Of a DNA stretch of 64,000 bases, positions 37,246 through 45,218 are shown piece after piece. The stretch spans positions 297,515-361,514 of the forward strand of contig NZ_CANMPM010000002.1 in the NCBI RefSeq assembly GCF_947499845.1, in the 5' to 3' direction. Within the stretch, counting starts at the first letter, position 1. Each line of letters opens with the position of its first letter. The notes below the pieces were generated by a model. The model was not told the origin of the DNA and ran no database searches. It saw only the letters and a program-made list of their open reading frames with translations. The translations under genes and the position numbers were made by a program. The DNA comes from an uncultured Pseudokineococcus sp. Lineage in GTDB: Bacteria > Actinomycetota > Actinomycetes > Actinomycetales > Quadrisphaeraceae.

Positions 37246-38388
37246 GTGGCCGTCGCCTTCACGCCCTCGCCGCGGCCGACCGTCGGCGTCGAGTGGGAGC
37301 TCGCGCTCGTCGACCGGACGTCGCGCGACCTCGTCAACGCGGCGGACGCCGTCCTCGCGGGCGTGCGCTCCGCGGGCTCGCTCGCCCCGGGCCGGGTGAC
37401 CGGCGAGCTGCTGCGCAACACCGTCGAGGTCGTCAGCGGCGTCTGCGAGAACGCCGACGCGGTGGCCGCGGACCTCGGCGAGGCCGTCGCGGCCGTGCGG
37501 GCCGCGGCCGAGCCCCTCGGCGTCGAGCTCGCCTGCGCCGGCACCCACCCCTTCGGCCAGTGGTCCACCGACCAGCTGGCCGACGGCGAGCGCTACGCCG
37601 AGCTCATCGAGCGCACGCAGTGGTGGGGCCGGCAGATGCTCATCTGGGGCCTGCACGTGCACGTGGGCCTCGACTCCGCGGACAAGGTCTTCCCGGTGCT
37701 CGGCGCGCTGCTGCACAAGGCGCCGCACCTGCAGGCGCTGACGGCGTCCTCGCCCTTCTGGACGGGCGTCGACACGGGCTACGCGAGCAACCGGGCCATG
37801 ATGTTCCAGCAGCTGCCGACGGCGGGCCTGCCCTTCGCCTTCGAGCGGTGGGAGGAGTACGAGGGATTCGTCGACGACCAGCTGCGCACCGGCGTCATCG
37901 ACGGCCTCTCCGACGTGCGCTGGGACATCCGCCCCGCCCCGCACCTCGGCACCCTCGAGGTGCGCGTGTGCGACGGCGTCCCGACCCTCGCCGAGCTGCG
38001 CGCGGTGACGGCGCTCGTGCACTGCCTCGTCGTCGACCTCGACCGGCGGCTCGTCGCCGGCGAGCGGCTGCCCTCGATGCCGCCGTGGCACGTGCAGGAG
38101 AACAAGTGGCGCGCCGCCCGCTACGGCCTCGACGCGGAGGTCGTCCTCGACGCGGCGGGGCGCGAGCGGCTCGTCACCGACGACCTCGCCGACCTGCTCG
38201 AGGACCTGCAGCCCGTGGCGCGCGACCTCGGGTGCGTCGACGCGCTCGGCGCCGTCGAGCAGATCACCCGCACCGGAGCCAGCTACCAGCGCCAGCGCGC
38301 CGTCGCGGAGCGCTCCGGCGGGGACCTCGTGGCCGTCGTCGACGCGCTCGTCGGCGAGCTCCGCACCGGGGAGCCGGCCAGCGCCTGA
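37246..38388 (+). CDS. carboxylate-amine ligase, glutamate-cysteine ligase family 2 (YbdK-like)
   Basis: A 380-residue GCS2-type ligase. PTVGVEWELALVD at the N-terminus carries the first metal-binding Glu. LLRNTVEVVSGVCENA, LACAGTHPFGQW, HVHVGLDSADKV and WDIRPAPHLGTLEVRVCD are family blocks that bind ATP/Mg and substrate. In other bacteria YbdK has weak glutamate-cysteine ligase activity; in actinobacteria the relative EgtA makes gamma-glutamylcysteine for ergothioneine, but no other egt genes are here. GTG 37246 was selected because it begins just before the conserved domain and TGGACT lies 6 nt upstream. It is 105 bp upstream of the L,D-transpeptidase gene. Confidence 0.9.
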   Translation: MAVAFTPSPRPTVGVEWELALVDRTSRDLVNAADAVLAGVRSAGSLAPGRVTGELLRNTVEVVSGVCENADAVAADLGEAVAAVRAAAEPLGVELACAGTHPFGQWSTDQLADGERYAELIERTQWWGRQMLIWGLHVHVGLDSADKVFPVLGALLHKAPHLQALTASSPFWTGVDTGYASNRAMMFQQLPTAGLPFAFERWEEYEGFVDDQLRTGVIDGLSDVRWDIRPAPHLGTLEVRVCDGVPTLAELRAVTALVHCLVVDLDRRLVAGERLPSMPPWHVQENKWRAARYGLDAEVVLDAAGRERLVTDDLADLLEDLQPVARDLGCVDALGAVEQITRTGASYQRQRAVAERSGGDLVAVVDALVGELRTGEPASA

Positions 38389-38492
38389 GGGCCGGGCGCC
38401 CGCGACGGGCGACGTACCGTGGTCGGTCGACGGCGCCCGCGCCCGGGCGCCTCCCCCGAGCACGAGACCCCCACGGGAGAGGACGGGCAGAC

Positions 38493-39539
38493 GTGCAGGA
38501 CCTCGAGCGCACCCGGCCGGCAGGACGCCGCCCGCGGGCCGCCTGGCGGCGTCGTGCGGCGACCGCGGCCCTGGCCGGCACCCTCGTGGCGGGCCTCGCC
38601 GGCTGCGCCGCCGGGACGACGCCCGGCGCCGCCGGAGCGCAGGCTCCCGCGACGCCCGCGTCCGGCGCGGACGTGGCCGCCACCACCGCGCCGCCCGCCG
38701 CCGCCGCTGCCACCGAGCCGGCGCTGACCGCGCCGGAGCCCGACGCACCCGCCCCCACCTCGGACGCCACCTCGGACGCCACCAGCACGCCCGGCCTCAC
38801 CGCCTCCGCCCCGCCGGCGGAGCCGGAGCCCACCCAGGAGCCGGAGCCGACGCCGCCCGCGACGAGCCCCGCACCGAGCACAGCCCCGAGCCCGACCGCC
38901 TCGACGTCCCCGGCGCCCGCGCCGAGCGACAGCGCGCCGGTGGCGCTGCGCAGCGGCGACCGCGGGGAGCGCGTGCGCGCCGCCCAGGAGCACCTCTCCG
39001 ACCTCGGGTACTGGCTCGGCGACGCCGACGGCTCGTACGGCGAGCTCACCCGCCAGGCCGTCCTCGCCCTGCAGGGCGCCGCCGGGCTCCAGCGGGACGG
39101 CGTCCTCGGCCCGCGGACGAGCGCTGCGCTCGCCGACGGGGTGCGGCCGCAGGCGTCGACGTCGTCGGGGCGCGCCCTCGAGATCGTCCGGGACGCCGGC
39201 CTGGCGCTCTTCGTCGTCGACGGCGAGGTGCAGCTGGCGCTGCACACCTCCACGGGGACGTTCGAGACGTACGTGCGCGACGACGGCGCCGAGCGCCTCG
39301 CCGACACCCCCGCGGGGACCTTCGCCGTCACCTGGGCCGAGCGCGGGTGGACCGACGCCGCGCTCGGGCGCCTGTACAGCCCCCGCTACTTCCACCCCGA
39401 CGGCATCGCGCTGCACGGCTCGGCCTCGGTGCCCGGCTACCCCGCCTCGCACGGCTGCGCCCGCGTGACCACGGCGGCGATGGACATGGTGTGGGCGCGC
39501 GACCTCATGCCGGTGGGCTCGACCGTCGTCGTGCGCTGA
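38493..39539 (+). CDS. L,D-transpeptidase lipoprotein with peptidoglycan-binding domain
   Basis: A 348-residue envelope enzyme. The signal region ends in LVAGLAGC with lipobox Cys38. A long Pro/Thr/Ala-rich linker of about 110 residues follows, then a PG_binding_1 domain (LRSGDRGERVRAAQEHLSDLGYW ... GPRTSAALADGV), then the YkuD catalytic domain with IALHGSASVPGY and SHGCARV, where Cys322 is the nucleophile and His320 adjacent. It forms 3-3 crosslinks in peptidoglycan or attaches proteins to it. GTG 38493 has GGGAGAGG upstream; earlier in-frame codons lie inside the GCS2 gene. Confidence 0.92.
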   Translation: MQDLERTRPAGRRPRAAWRRRAATAALAGTLVAGLAGCAAGTTPGAAGAQAPATPASGADVAATTAPPAAAAATEPALTAPEPDAPAPTSDATSDATSTPGLTASAPPAEPEPTQEPEPTPPATSPAPSTAPSPTASTSPAPAPSDSAPVALRSGDRGERVRAAQEHLSDLGYWLGDADGSYGELTRQAVLALQGAAGLQRDGVLGPRTSAALADGVRPQASTSSGRALEIVRDAGLALFVVDGEVQLALHTSTGTFETYVRDDGAERLADTPAGTFAVTWAERGWTDAALGRLYSPRYFHPDGIALHGSASVPGYPASHGCARVTTAAMDMVWARDLMPVGSTVVVR

Positions 39540-39642
39540 GCCGCCCCACCGGTCCCGTCGGCCCGCCTCGACGACGGGCCGGCGAGCTTCGCGGGGCCGA
39601 CGCCGGTGGGCGTGCCGGCAGGCGTCCCGGCGCCCGTCGGGC

Positions 39643-39657
39643 GACGATGGGCAGATG
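39643..39657 (+). promoter_or_regulatory. leaderless-type -10 element of the GAF-ANTAR gene
   Basis: GACGAT (39643-39648) is 6 nt before ATG 39655; the spacer GGGCAG has no convincing ribosome-binding role at this distance. Confidence 0.4.
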
Positions 39658-40548
39658 ACCGACGTCGACCCCGATGCCCTGCGCGCCGGGCTCGCGCGGC
39701 TGCAGCAGCTGGCCTCCGCCGCCGAGAGCGCGGACGCCGGCGCCGCCGACACCCTCGGCGAGCTGCTGTCCGCCCTGAGCGCCGCCCTGCCCCTCGCCTC
39801 CGCCGGCCTGATGCTCCGCGACGCCGACGGGCGGCTGTCCTGCGTCGCCTGGACGGGCTCCGCCACCCGCTCCCTCGAGCGCGCCGAGGACGAGACGACC
39901 TCCGGGCCCGCCACGGACGCCCAGGTGCTGGGGCGCTCCCGCGCCACCACGGACGTGCTCGTCGACCCGCGGTGGCCCTCGCTCGGGCCGGCGATCGCCG
40001 CCCGGCCGGTGGAGGGCGCGCTCGGCGAGCAGTCCCCCGACGGGGTGGGCAGCGGGCTCGAGGGCGGCGTCGCCGCCGGCTCCGGCCGCGCCGTGCCCAC
40101 CGACGACGCCGCTCCCGGCTCGCCGCCCCCCGTGGACGGCTCCGGGTCGCCCCGCGCCGTCGCCACCGTCCCGGTGTCCGTCGCCGGCGGCCCCGTCGGC
40201 TGCCTCGTGGCGGTGCGCGAGGAGGCGGTCGCCTGGGAGCCCGAGCAGCTCGACGTCCTCGAGTCCGCCGCCCGCGTGGCCGCGGGCCTGCTCGCGAGCG
40301 CCGCGGCGGCGGAGAGCACGAGCCGGCTCGCCGAGCAGCTCCAGCACGCCCTCGACCACCGCGTCGTCGTCGAGCGCGCCGTCGGCTACCTCATGGCCCA
40401 GCAGCAGGTCGACGCCACGGACGCCTTCGGGGCGCTGCGGCGCACGGCCCGCTCCGCGCGGCGGCGCGTCGCCGACGTCGCCGAGTCGGTGCTCGCCCTC
40501 GGGGGCCTCGAGGCGGCGGCCGACGCCGTCCGGAGCACGCCGGCCTGA
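39655..40548 (+). CDS. GAF and ANTAR domain regulator (RNA-binding antiterminator type)
   Basis: A 297-residue soluble protein. Residues 1-205 form a GAF-like sensor fold, interrupted by a Gly/Ser/Pro-rich insertion of about 50 residues near 118-165. Residues 225-290 are an ANTAR domain: [30 protein letters not shown], the three-helix bundle that binds paired hairpins in nascent RNA and prevents termination. There is no target hairpin pair obviously downstream. The signal sensed is unknown. Actinobacteria have many such GAF-ANTAR proteins. It stands alone between an L,D-transpeptidase gene and argF. Confidence 0.88.
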   Translation: MTDVDPDALRAGLARLQQLASAAESADAGAADTLGELLSALSAALPLASAGLMLRDADGRLSCVAWTGSATRSLERAEDETTSGPATDAQVLGRSRATTDVLVDPRWPSLGPAIAARPVEGALGEQSPDGVGSGLEGGVAAGSGRAVPTDDAAPGSPPPVDGSGSPRAVATVPVSVAGGPVGCLVAVREEAVAWEPEQLDVLESAARVAAGLLASAAAAESTSRLAEQLQHALDHRVVVERAVGYLMAQQQVDATDAFGALRRTARSARRRVADVAESVLALGGLEAAADAVRSTPA

Positions 40549-40626
40549 GGACCCCGGCCCCCGCCGCGCGGCCCGCTCGTCCCTCCCGACGGGCGGGCGC
40601 CGCGGCGGGCCGACGGGGGCCTCGGG

Positions 40627-40642
40627 CAGGATCGAGCGCGTG
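40627..40642 (+). promoter_or_regulatory. leaderless-type -10 element of argF
   Basis: CAGGAT (40627-40632) lies 7 nt before GTG 40640; no Shine-Dalgarno is present. A GC-rich dyad (arms near 40560-40568 and 40601-40609) just upstream may end the GAF-ANTAR transcript. Confidence 0.55.
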
Positions 40643-41707
40643 GACGACCCTGACGACGCCCCCAGCGCCCCCGTCGACCCCTCCTCCGGCGACCTGCCGC
40701 CCGTGGACCTGAGGGGCCGCAGCTTCCTCAAGGAGCTCGACCACTCCCCCGAGGAGTGGGCGGCGCTGCTCGAGCTCGCCGCCCGGCTCAAGGCCGAGCG
40801 CCGCGAGGGCCGCGCACGCCGGCGTCTCGAGGGCCGCGCCGTGGCCCTGCTCTTCGAGAAGACGAGCACGCGCACCCGCGCGGCCTTCGAGCTGGCGGCC
40901 GCGGCGCAGGGCGCGCACACGACGTACCTCGACCCCGCGGGCTCCCACCTCGGCCACAAGGAGTCGGTGGAGGACACCGGTCGGGTCCTCGGGCGCCTCT
41001 ACGACGGCATCGAGTACCGCGGCGCCGCGCAGGCCACCGTCGAGCTGCTCGCGGAGGTCGCCGGCGTCCCCGTCTGGAACGGGCTGACGGACGAGTGGCA
41101 CCCGACCCAGTCGCTCTGCGACGCGCTGACGATGGCCGAGCACTCGCCCCGCCCGCTGGCCGAGACGTCCTTCGCCTTCCTCGGCGACGGGCGCGGCAAC
41201 GTCGCGGCGTCCCTGCTCGCGATGGCGGCGCTGACGGGCATGGACGCCCGCGTGGTGGCCCCCGAGCCGCTCCAGCCGTCACCGGAGGTGCTCGCGGCCG
41301 TCCGGGAGACCGCACGCGCCACCGGCGCGCGCCTCACCGTCACGGACGACGTCGCCGCCGGCGTGCGGGGCGCCGACTTCGTCCACACCGACGTGTGGGT
41401 CTCCCTCGGCGAGCCCGAGAGCGCGTGGGACGAGCGCATCCCCCTGCTGGCGCCGTACCGCGTCGACGCCGGCGTGCTCGCCGCGACGGGCGTCGACGAC
41501 GTCCGCTTCATGCACTGCCTGCCCGCCTTCCACGACCTCGGGACGTCGCTCGGCCGCGCCGTCCACGCCCGCCACGGCCTGGCGGAGATGGAGGTCACCG
41601 ACGAGGTCTTCCGCGGCCCCGCGTCGGTCGTGTGGGACCAGGCGGAGAACCGCCGGCACACCATCGAGGCGGTCATGGTGGCCACCCTGGCGGGCACCGG
41701 CGCCTGA
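40640..41707 (+). CDS. argF: ornithine carbamoyltransferase
   Basis: A 355-residue enzyme making citrulline from ornithine and carbamoyl phosphate. The carbamoyl-phosphate motif [13 protein letters not shown] is at residues 73-85, then [37 protein letters not shown], and the ornithine-binding [10 protein letters not shown]. There is an extra 25-residue Asp/Pro-rich N-terminus. The gene is unlinked to other arginine biosynthesis genes in this window, so an anabolic or ArcB-like catabolic role cannot be decided by context; the [11 protein letters not shown] pattern occurs in both. It begins at GTG 40640, chosen by the -10 element 7 nt upstream. Confidence 0.93.
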   Translation: MDDPDDAPSAPVDPSSGDLPPVDLRGRSFLKELDHSPEEWAALLELAARLKAERREGRARRRLEGRAVALLFEKTSTRTRAAFELAAAAQGAHTTYLDPAGSHLGHKESVEDTGRVLGRLYDGIEYRGAAQATVELLAEVAGVPVWNGLTDEWHPTQSLCDALTMAEHSPRPLAETSFAFLGDGRGNVAASLLAMAALTGMDARVVAPEPLQPSPEVLAAVRETARATGARLTVTDDVAAGVRGADFVHTDVWVSLGEPESAWDERIPLLAPYRVDAGVLAATGVDDVRFMHCLPAFHDLGTSLGRAVHARHGLAEMEVTDEVFRGPASVVWDQAENRRHTIEAVMVATLAGTGA

Positions 41708-41923
41708 CGACGCGCCCGGCGGCGCGGGCCGCGTCCGCCCCCGGCGCCCCGGCAGCGCGTAGGGTCGCCGCCGAGCACTCAGCGTGCACCGGGTCGACGG
41801 GGCTCCCCGCCGACCCAGCTCGACCGGCACCACCGCACCGACCGACACCACCCGACGAGGCGCGCCGCTCCCGGCGGGCGCCGAGAGACCGGCCGGCCCA
41901 CCGGCCCGACCTGGAGGTCCCGC

Positions 41924-42211
41924 GTGTCCATCAACCGCAACGAGCTCGTCCAGAAGATCGCCGACAAGCTCGACGGCGACGTGTCCAAGGGCGACGTCGA
42001 CAAGGTCATCGGCGGCTTCGCCGACGTCCTCACCGAGGCCGTGTCGCAGGGCGACAGCGTCTCGATCCAGGGCCTCATGAGCGTCGAGACCGTCGAGCGC
42101 GCCGCCCGCCAGGGCCGCAACCCGCGCACCGGCGAGTCCATCGAGATCGCCGCCACCACCGGCGTCAGCATCAAGGCCGGCAGCAAGCTCAAGGCCGCCG
42201 CCAAGGGCTGA
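41924..42211 (+). CDS. HU family DNA-binding protein
   Basis: A 95-residue nucleoid protein. SINRNELVQKIADKLDGDVSKGDVDKVIGGF is the dimerising helical part. GDSVSIQGLMSVETVERAARQGRNPRTGESIEI is the beta-arm, with the GRNPRTG tip that intercalates into bent DNA. It lacks the long Lys/Ala-rich C-terminal tail of mycobacterial HupB and ends in KLKAAAKG. GTG 41924 has GGAGG at 41913-41917. A TAGGGT at 41760-41765 could be the -10, giving an untranslated leader of about 150 nt. A strong terminator hairpin follows at 42238-42275. Confidence 0.95.
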   Translation: MSINRNELVQKIADKLDGDVSKGDVDKVIGGFADVLTEAVSQGDSVSIQGLMSVETVERAARQGRNPRTGESIEIAATTGVSIKAGSKLKAAAKG

Positions 42212-42237
42212 GCCCCCCGCTCGCACCCGAGCGCTCC

Positions 42238-42275
42238 GACGGCGCCCGCCACCACCGCAGGTGGCGGGCGCCGTC
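42238..42275 (+). terminator. strong hairpin terminator after HU
   Basis: Arms 42238-42253 and 42260-42275 (16 bp) are fully complementary with loop ACCGCA; it begins 26 nt after the HU stop. The T-tract is minimal. Confidence 0.8.
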
Positions 42276-42380
42276 TGCGTCCGACTCACGTCCGGTGCGC
42301 GCGGAGGCTGCTCAGGCGCGCGGCCGACAGCGGCGTGTCACCGGCCACGGCCGGGCCGGCGCCGTCATGCTGGACCACGG

Positions 42381-42394
42381 CCGGTGATCACCGG
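42381..42394. promoter_or_regulatory. 14-bp palindrome upstream of the GNAT gene
   Basis: CCGGTGATCACCGG is a perfect dyad 9 bp before ATG 42404, followed by a half-site GGTGACCG. It is a candidate operator for autoregulation of the GNAT-lipoprotein pair. Confidence 0.4.
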
Positions 42395-42403
42395 TGACCG
42401 ACG

Positions 42404-43333
42404 ATGACCGAGGAGCTGGGCGCCGTGCCTCCTCCCCCCGCGGCGACGACGCCGGTGCTGCGCGTGCGCCCGGCCGTGCCGTCGGACCTGGCGCGGACGG
42501 CCCGCTGGCAGTGCCGCCACCTGCCGCACGGCTTCTTCCCGTCCCTCGGCCGTCGCTTCGTCGCCCGCTGGCACGGCGCCCACCTCGACGCCCCCCACGG
42601 CGTCGCGCTCGTCGCCGAGCTCGTCGGGGGGCCCGAGGCCGTCCCCGTCGGCTTCCTCGTCGGCGCCACCGACCAGCGCGCCCTCGTCGCCGAGGTCGTC
42701 GCCCGCCACCGCTGGTCGCTCACGGCCACCGGGATGCTGGCGCTGGCGCGGCGGCCCCGCGTCGCCCTCCGCTTCGTGCGCACGCGGGCTCGCCCGTACG
42801 CCCGCCGGCTCTGGGGGGCCGGGGGCCGCGGCCCCGCGGACGCCACCGCCGCACCGTCGAGGAGCGCCGACGCCGGCGCGCCGGTCGCCGTGGTCGCCGC
42901 CGTCGTCGTGACGCCGGCGGCCCGCGGCGCCGGGGTGGGAGAGGCCCTGCTCGAGGCCTTCGCCGCCCGCGCCCGCGCGGCCGGCACGACGACGGCCGAG
43001 CTCGTCACCCGCGCCGACGGCGGCGCCGTCGCCTTCTACGAGCGCCTCGGGTGGGAGCGGGTGGCCGACCGGTCGAGCAAGGACGGCGCCCGCATGCTCA
43101 CCTACCGGTGCGACCTCACGCCCCCGGGCGCCCAGGCCCGTCACTCCTCGGCCCCTCACGCCGCTGCGGGCGGCGTCGGGGCCCGCGACGCCGGAGCCGG
43201 GCGCGCGCCCGCTCCGGGGCGTGGCGCGGCCCCCGAGCCGCGCCACGCCGGCGACGCGGGAGCACCTGACGCGGCGGGCTCGCCGCGAGTCCACGCGGCC
43301 GGCGCAGGAGCTGTGCGCCGCAGCGCGGCGTGA
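42404..43333 (+). CDS. GNAT family N-acetyltransferase with long C-terminal tail
   Basis: A 309-residue protein. Residues 18-230 form an acetyltransferase domain: VRPAVPSDLARTARWQCRHL start, the acetyl-CoA loop VVVTPAARGAGVGEALLEAF near 165-183, and AVAFYERLGWERV. The mid-part VVARHRWSLTATGMLALARRPRVALRF is a helical insertion seen in a subgroup with unknown acceptors. The last 75 residues are Ala/Gly/Pro/Arg low-complexity sequence and may be disordered. The stop overlaps the GTG of the next gene (GTGA 43330-43333), so the two are translationally coupled. Confidence 0.8.
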   Translation: MTEELGAVPPPPAATTPVLRVRPAVPSDLARTARWQCRHLPHGFFPSLGRRFVARWHGAHLDAPHGVALVAELVGGPEAVPVGFLVGATDQRALVAEVVARHRWSLTATGMLALARRPRVALRFVRTRARPYARRLWGAGGRGPADATAAPSRSADAGAPVAVVAAVVVTPAARGAGVGEALLEAFAARARAAGTTTAELVTRADGGAVAFYERLGWERVADRSSKDGARMLTYRCDLTPPGAQARHSSAPHAAAGGVGARDAGAGRAPAPGRGAAPEPRHAGDAGAPDAAGSPRVHAAGAGAVRRSAA

Positions 43334-44487
43334 CCCCGCCGACGCCCCTCCCTCCTCCACCCGTCCGTGCCGACCCACGGGGCGGCACGGGCCGGCACCC
43401 GGGACTCCCCTGCGCTGTCGCCGCCCTCGCGGCCGTCGTCGTCCTCACGTCCTGCTCGGGCGCGCCGGCCCCGGCCGGCCCGTCGGCTCCCGCGTCGCCC
43501 GCCCGGACGGCCGCCCCGGAGCCGAGCGCCGCCCTGCCCTCGCTCGAGGTCGCGCCGGTGGATCCTCTGCCGGCGCCGACCCCGTGGCGCGCGGGGCCCG
43601 GCGAGGTGCGGCCGGAGGTCAAGGAGGCCGCGGCGCGGGCCGTCGAGGTCGCGGGGACGTGGGCTGCCACGGCGCCGCAGAACGGGCGGGGACCGGAGGA
43701 CCGCGTCGGGCTGGAGGGCGCGGGCGAGGCGCTCGTCGAGCGCCTCGCGGCGGCGGACCTGCTCGCGCCGGGCGCCGACCGCACCGCCCTGGCCGCGGCC
43801 CTGGGGCCGCTCGTCGCCCCCGAGGCCCTCACCGCGGCCACCGCGGTCGTGTACCCGCAGTACGGCGGCCTGACGGCCGACGCGGCGAGCGTCATGGTCG
43901 TCGCCCGCCAGGAGCGGCGCGGACGGCAGGGCGAGGCGTCCCGGCGCGGCGCGACCCTCGACGTCCGGCTGTCGCCGTCGCCCGACGGGACGTGGCGCGT
44001 CACGGCGGTGCAGCCGCCCCCGCCCCGGCCGGCGGGCGCGGCGCCGAGCCCGCTGGCCCGCGAGGTGCTCGCCTCGCCGCGGGTCGAGCTGCCGGAGGAC
44101 GCGGCCGCCGACGTCCGCGCCGGGGTGGTGGGCGACGAGGCGCTCGCCGTGCTGCTGGGCCTCGCGGCCGCGCACGAGGTGGCCGTCTCCGTGGCGCGCA
44201 CCGGCCACCCGGCGGAGGTCTTCGGCACCGACCGGCTCTCGAACCACACCCGGGGCCGAGCGCTCGACGTGTGGCGGGTCGACGGCCGGCTCGTCGTCGA
44301 CCCGGCGTCCCTCGACGTCGTCGAGGCGGCCATGCGCGCCGCCGGCGCCGCCGGGGCCACCGAGGTCGGCGGCCCCGTAGACCTCGACGGCCCCGCCGGG
44401 CCGGCCTTCTTCAGCGACGACCTGCACGCGGACCACCTGCACCTCGGGCTCACCGAGGGCGAGGAGCCCATCGGCCCGACACGCTGA
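43330..44487 (+). CDS. lipoprotein with D-Ala-D-Ala carboxypeptidase-like (M15-type) domain
   Basis: A 385-residue exported protein. The signal region VAALAAVVVLTSCSG gives lipobox Cys42. A Pro/Ala-rich stretch follows, then a domain of unclear type (residues 90-230) containing a beta segment GATLDVRLSPSPDGTWRV. The C-terminal 130 residues include SNHTRGRALDVW and DDLHADHLHLGL, a His...Asp...His-x-His pattern like the zinc site of M15/VanY-type peptidases. It may trim peptidoglycan peptides, but this is an inference from the metal-ligand pattern. It is coupled to the upstream GNAT by a 4-bp overlap. Confidence 0.7.
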   Translation: MTPPTPLPPPPVRADPRGGTGRHPGLPCAVAALAAVVVLTSCSGAPAPAGPSAPASPARTAAPEPSAALPSLEVAPVDPLPAPTPWRAGPGEVRPEVKEAAARAVEVAGTWAATAPQNGRGPEDRVGLEGAGEALVERLAAADLLAPGADRTALAAALGPLVAPEALTAATAVVYPQYGGLTADAASVMVVARQERRGRQGEASRRGATLDVRLSPSPDGTWRVTAVQPPPPRPAGAAPSPLAREVLASPRVELPEDAAADVRAGVVGDEALAVLLGLAAAHEVAVSVARTGHPAEVFGTDRLSNHTRGRALDVWRVDGRLVVDPASLDVVEAAMRAAGAAGATEVGGPVDLDGPAGPAFFSDDLHADHLHLGLTEGEEPIGPTR

Positions 44488-44517
44488 ACCGGTCCGCCGC
44501 GGGCGGGGCTGCCCGGC

Positions 44518-45117
44518 TCAGAGCCGGACGACCAGCCGCACCTCGTCGCGGTCGTCGCCCGGGCCGACGCGGAGGGCCCCGGGGTGGCGCCCGACGACGA
44601 CGTAGCCGGCGCGCTCGTAGAAGGGCTGCAGGCCCTGGCCGTCGCGGACGGTGAGGGACAGCTGCTCCAGGCCGAGGTCGCGCGCCGCCGCGTGCACCGC
44701 CGCGAGCAGCCGGCGCCCCGCGCCCCGGCCCTGCAGGTGCGGCGCCACCATGAGGCGGACCACCGTGCGCCAGTGGGCGGTGATGGGCGTGCTCCCGGCG
44801 AGCAGGACCCCCATGCCGACGGCGCGGAGCCGCTCCGCCCCGTCCTCCGCCTGCTCGAGGACGACGAGCACGTCGCGCCCCTCGCGCACCCGGGCCAACG
44901 TGCCGTCGAGCGCGGCGGCGACCGCCGCCGGGTCGACCGGGGGGACGAAGCCGACGCTGCCCCCGGCCTCGGAGACGTCGACCCAGGTGCGCAGGAGGTC
45001 CTCGCGCAGCGCCGGGTCCTCGGCGGAGCCCGGCCCGCCCGAGGGCGGGACGACGCGGGTGCGGAGCGGGCCGGCCGGAGCCGTGGCGCGCTCGGAGGAG
45101 GTGCTCGACGTGCTCAC
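44518..45117 (-). CDS. GNAT family N-acetyltransferase
   Basis: A 199-residue acetyltransferase. The acetyl-CoA loop reads LMVAPHLQGRGAGRRLLAAV (consensus Q/RxxGxG), followed by LGLEQLSLTVRDGQGLQPFYERAGYVVVG, the typical fourth strand and final helix. Residues 1-35 are variable and disordered. The acceptor substrate is unknown. GTG 45117 was chosen with GACGAT 6 nt upstream. The gene is convergent with the M15-like lipoprotein gene and lies downstream of the M23 gene on the same strand, separated by a hairpin. Confidence 0.83.
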   Translation of the reverse strand: MSTSSTSSERATAPAGPLRTRVVPPSGGPGSAEDPALREDLLRTWVDVSEAGGSVGFVPPVDPAAVAAALDGTLARVREGRDVLVVLEQAEDGAERLRAVGMGVLLAGSTPITAHWRTVVRLMVAPHLQGRGAGRRLLAAVHAAARDLGLEQLSLTVRDGQGLQPFYERAGYVVVGRHPGALRVGPGDDRDEVRLVVRL

Positions 45118-45129
45118 GCCGCGATCGTC
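45115..45129 (-). promoter_or_regulatory. leaderless-type -10 element of a GNAT gene
   Basis: On the minus strand GACGAT (45129-45124) is 6 nt before GTG 45117. It overlaps the base of the hairpin at 45126-45175. Confidence 0.4.
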
Positions 45130-45175
45130 GCAGGGACGACCGACGACCCCGGGCCGAGCCCGGGGCCCTGCGACG
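45126..45175 (-). terminator. two-tier hairpin after the M23 peptidase gene
   Basis: An inner stem CCCCGGGC/GCCCGGGG (45147-45165) with loop CGA is enclosed by an outer stem CGTCGCAGGG (45126-45135) and CCCTGCGACG (45166-45175). It starts 43 nt after the peptidase stop on the minus strand. Confidence 0.65.
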
Positions 45176-45218
45176 GCGTCAGGGCGTCAGGGCCTGTGGG
45201 GGTCAGGGCATCTGCGCG

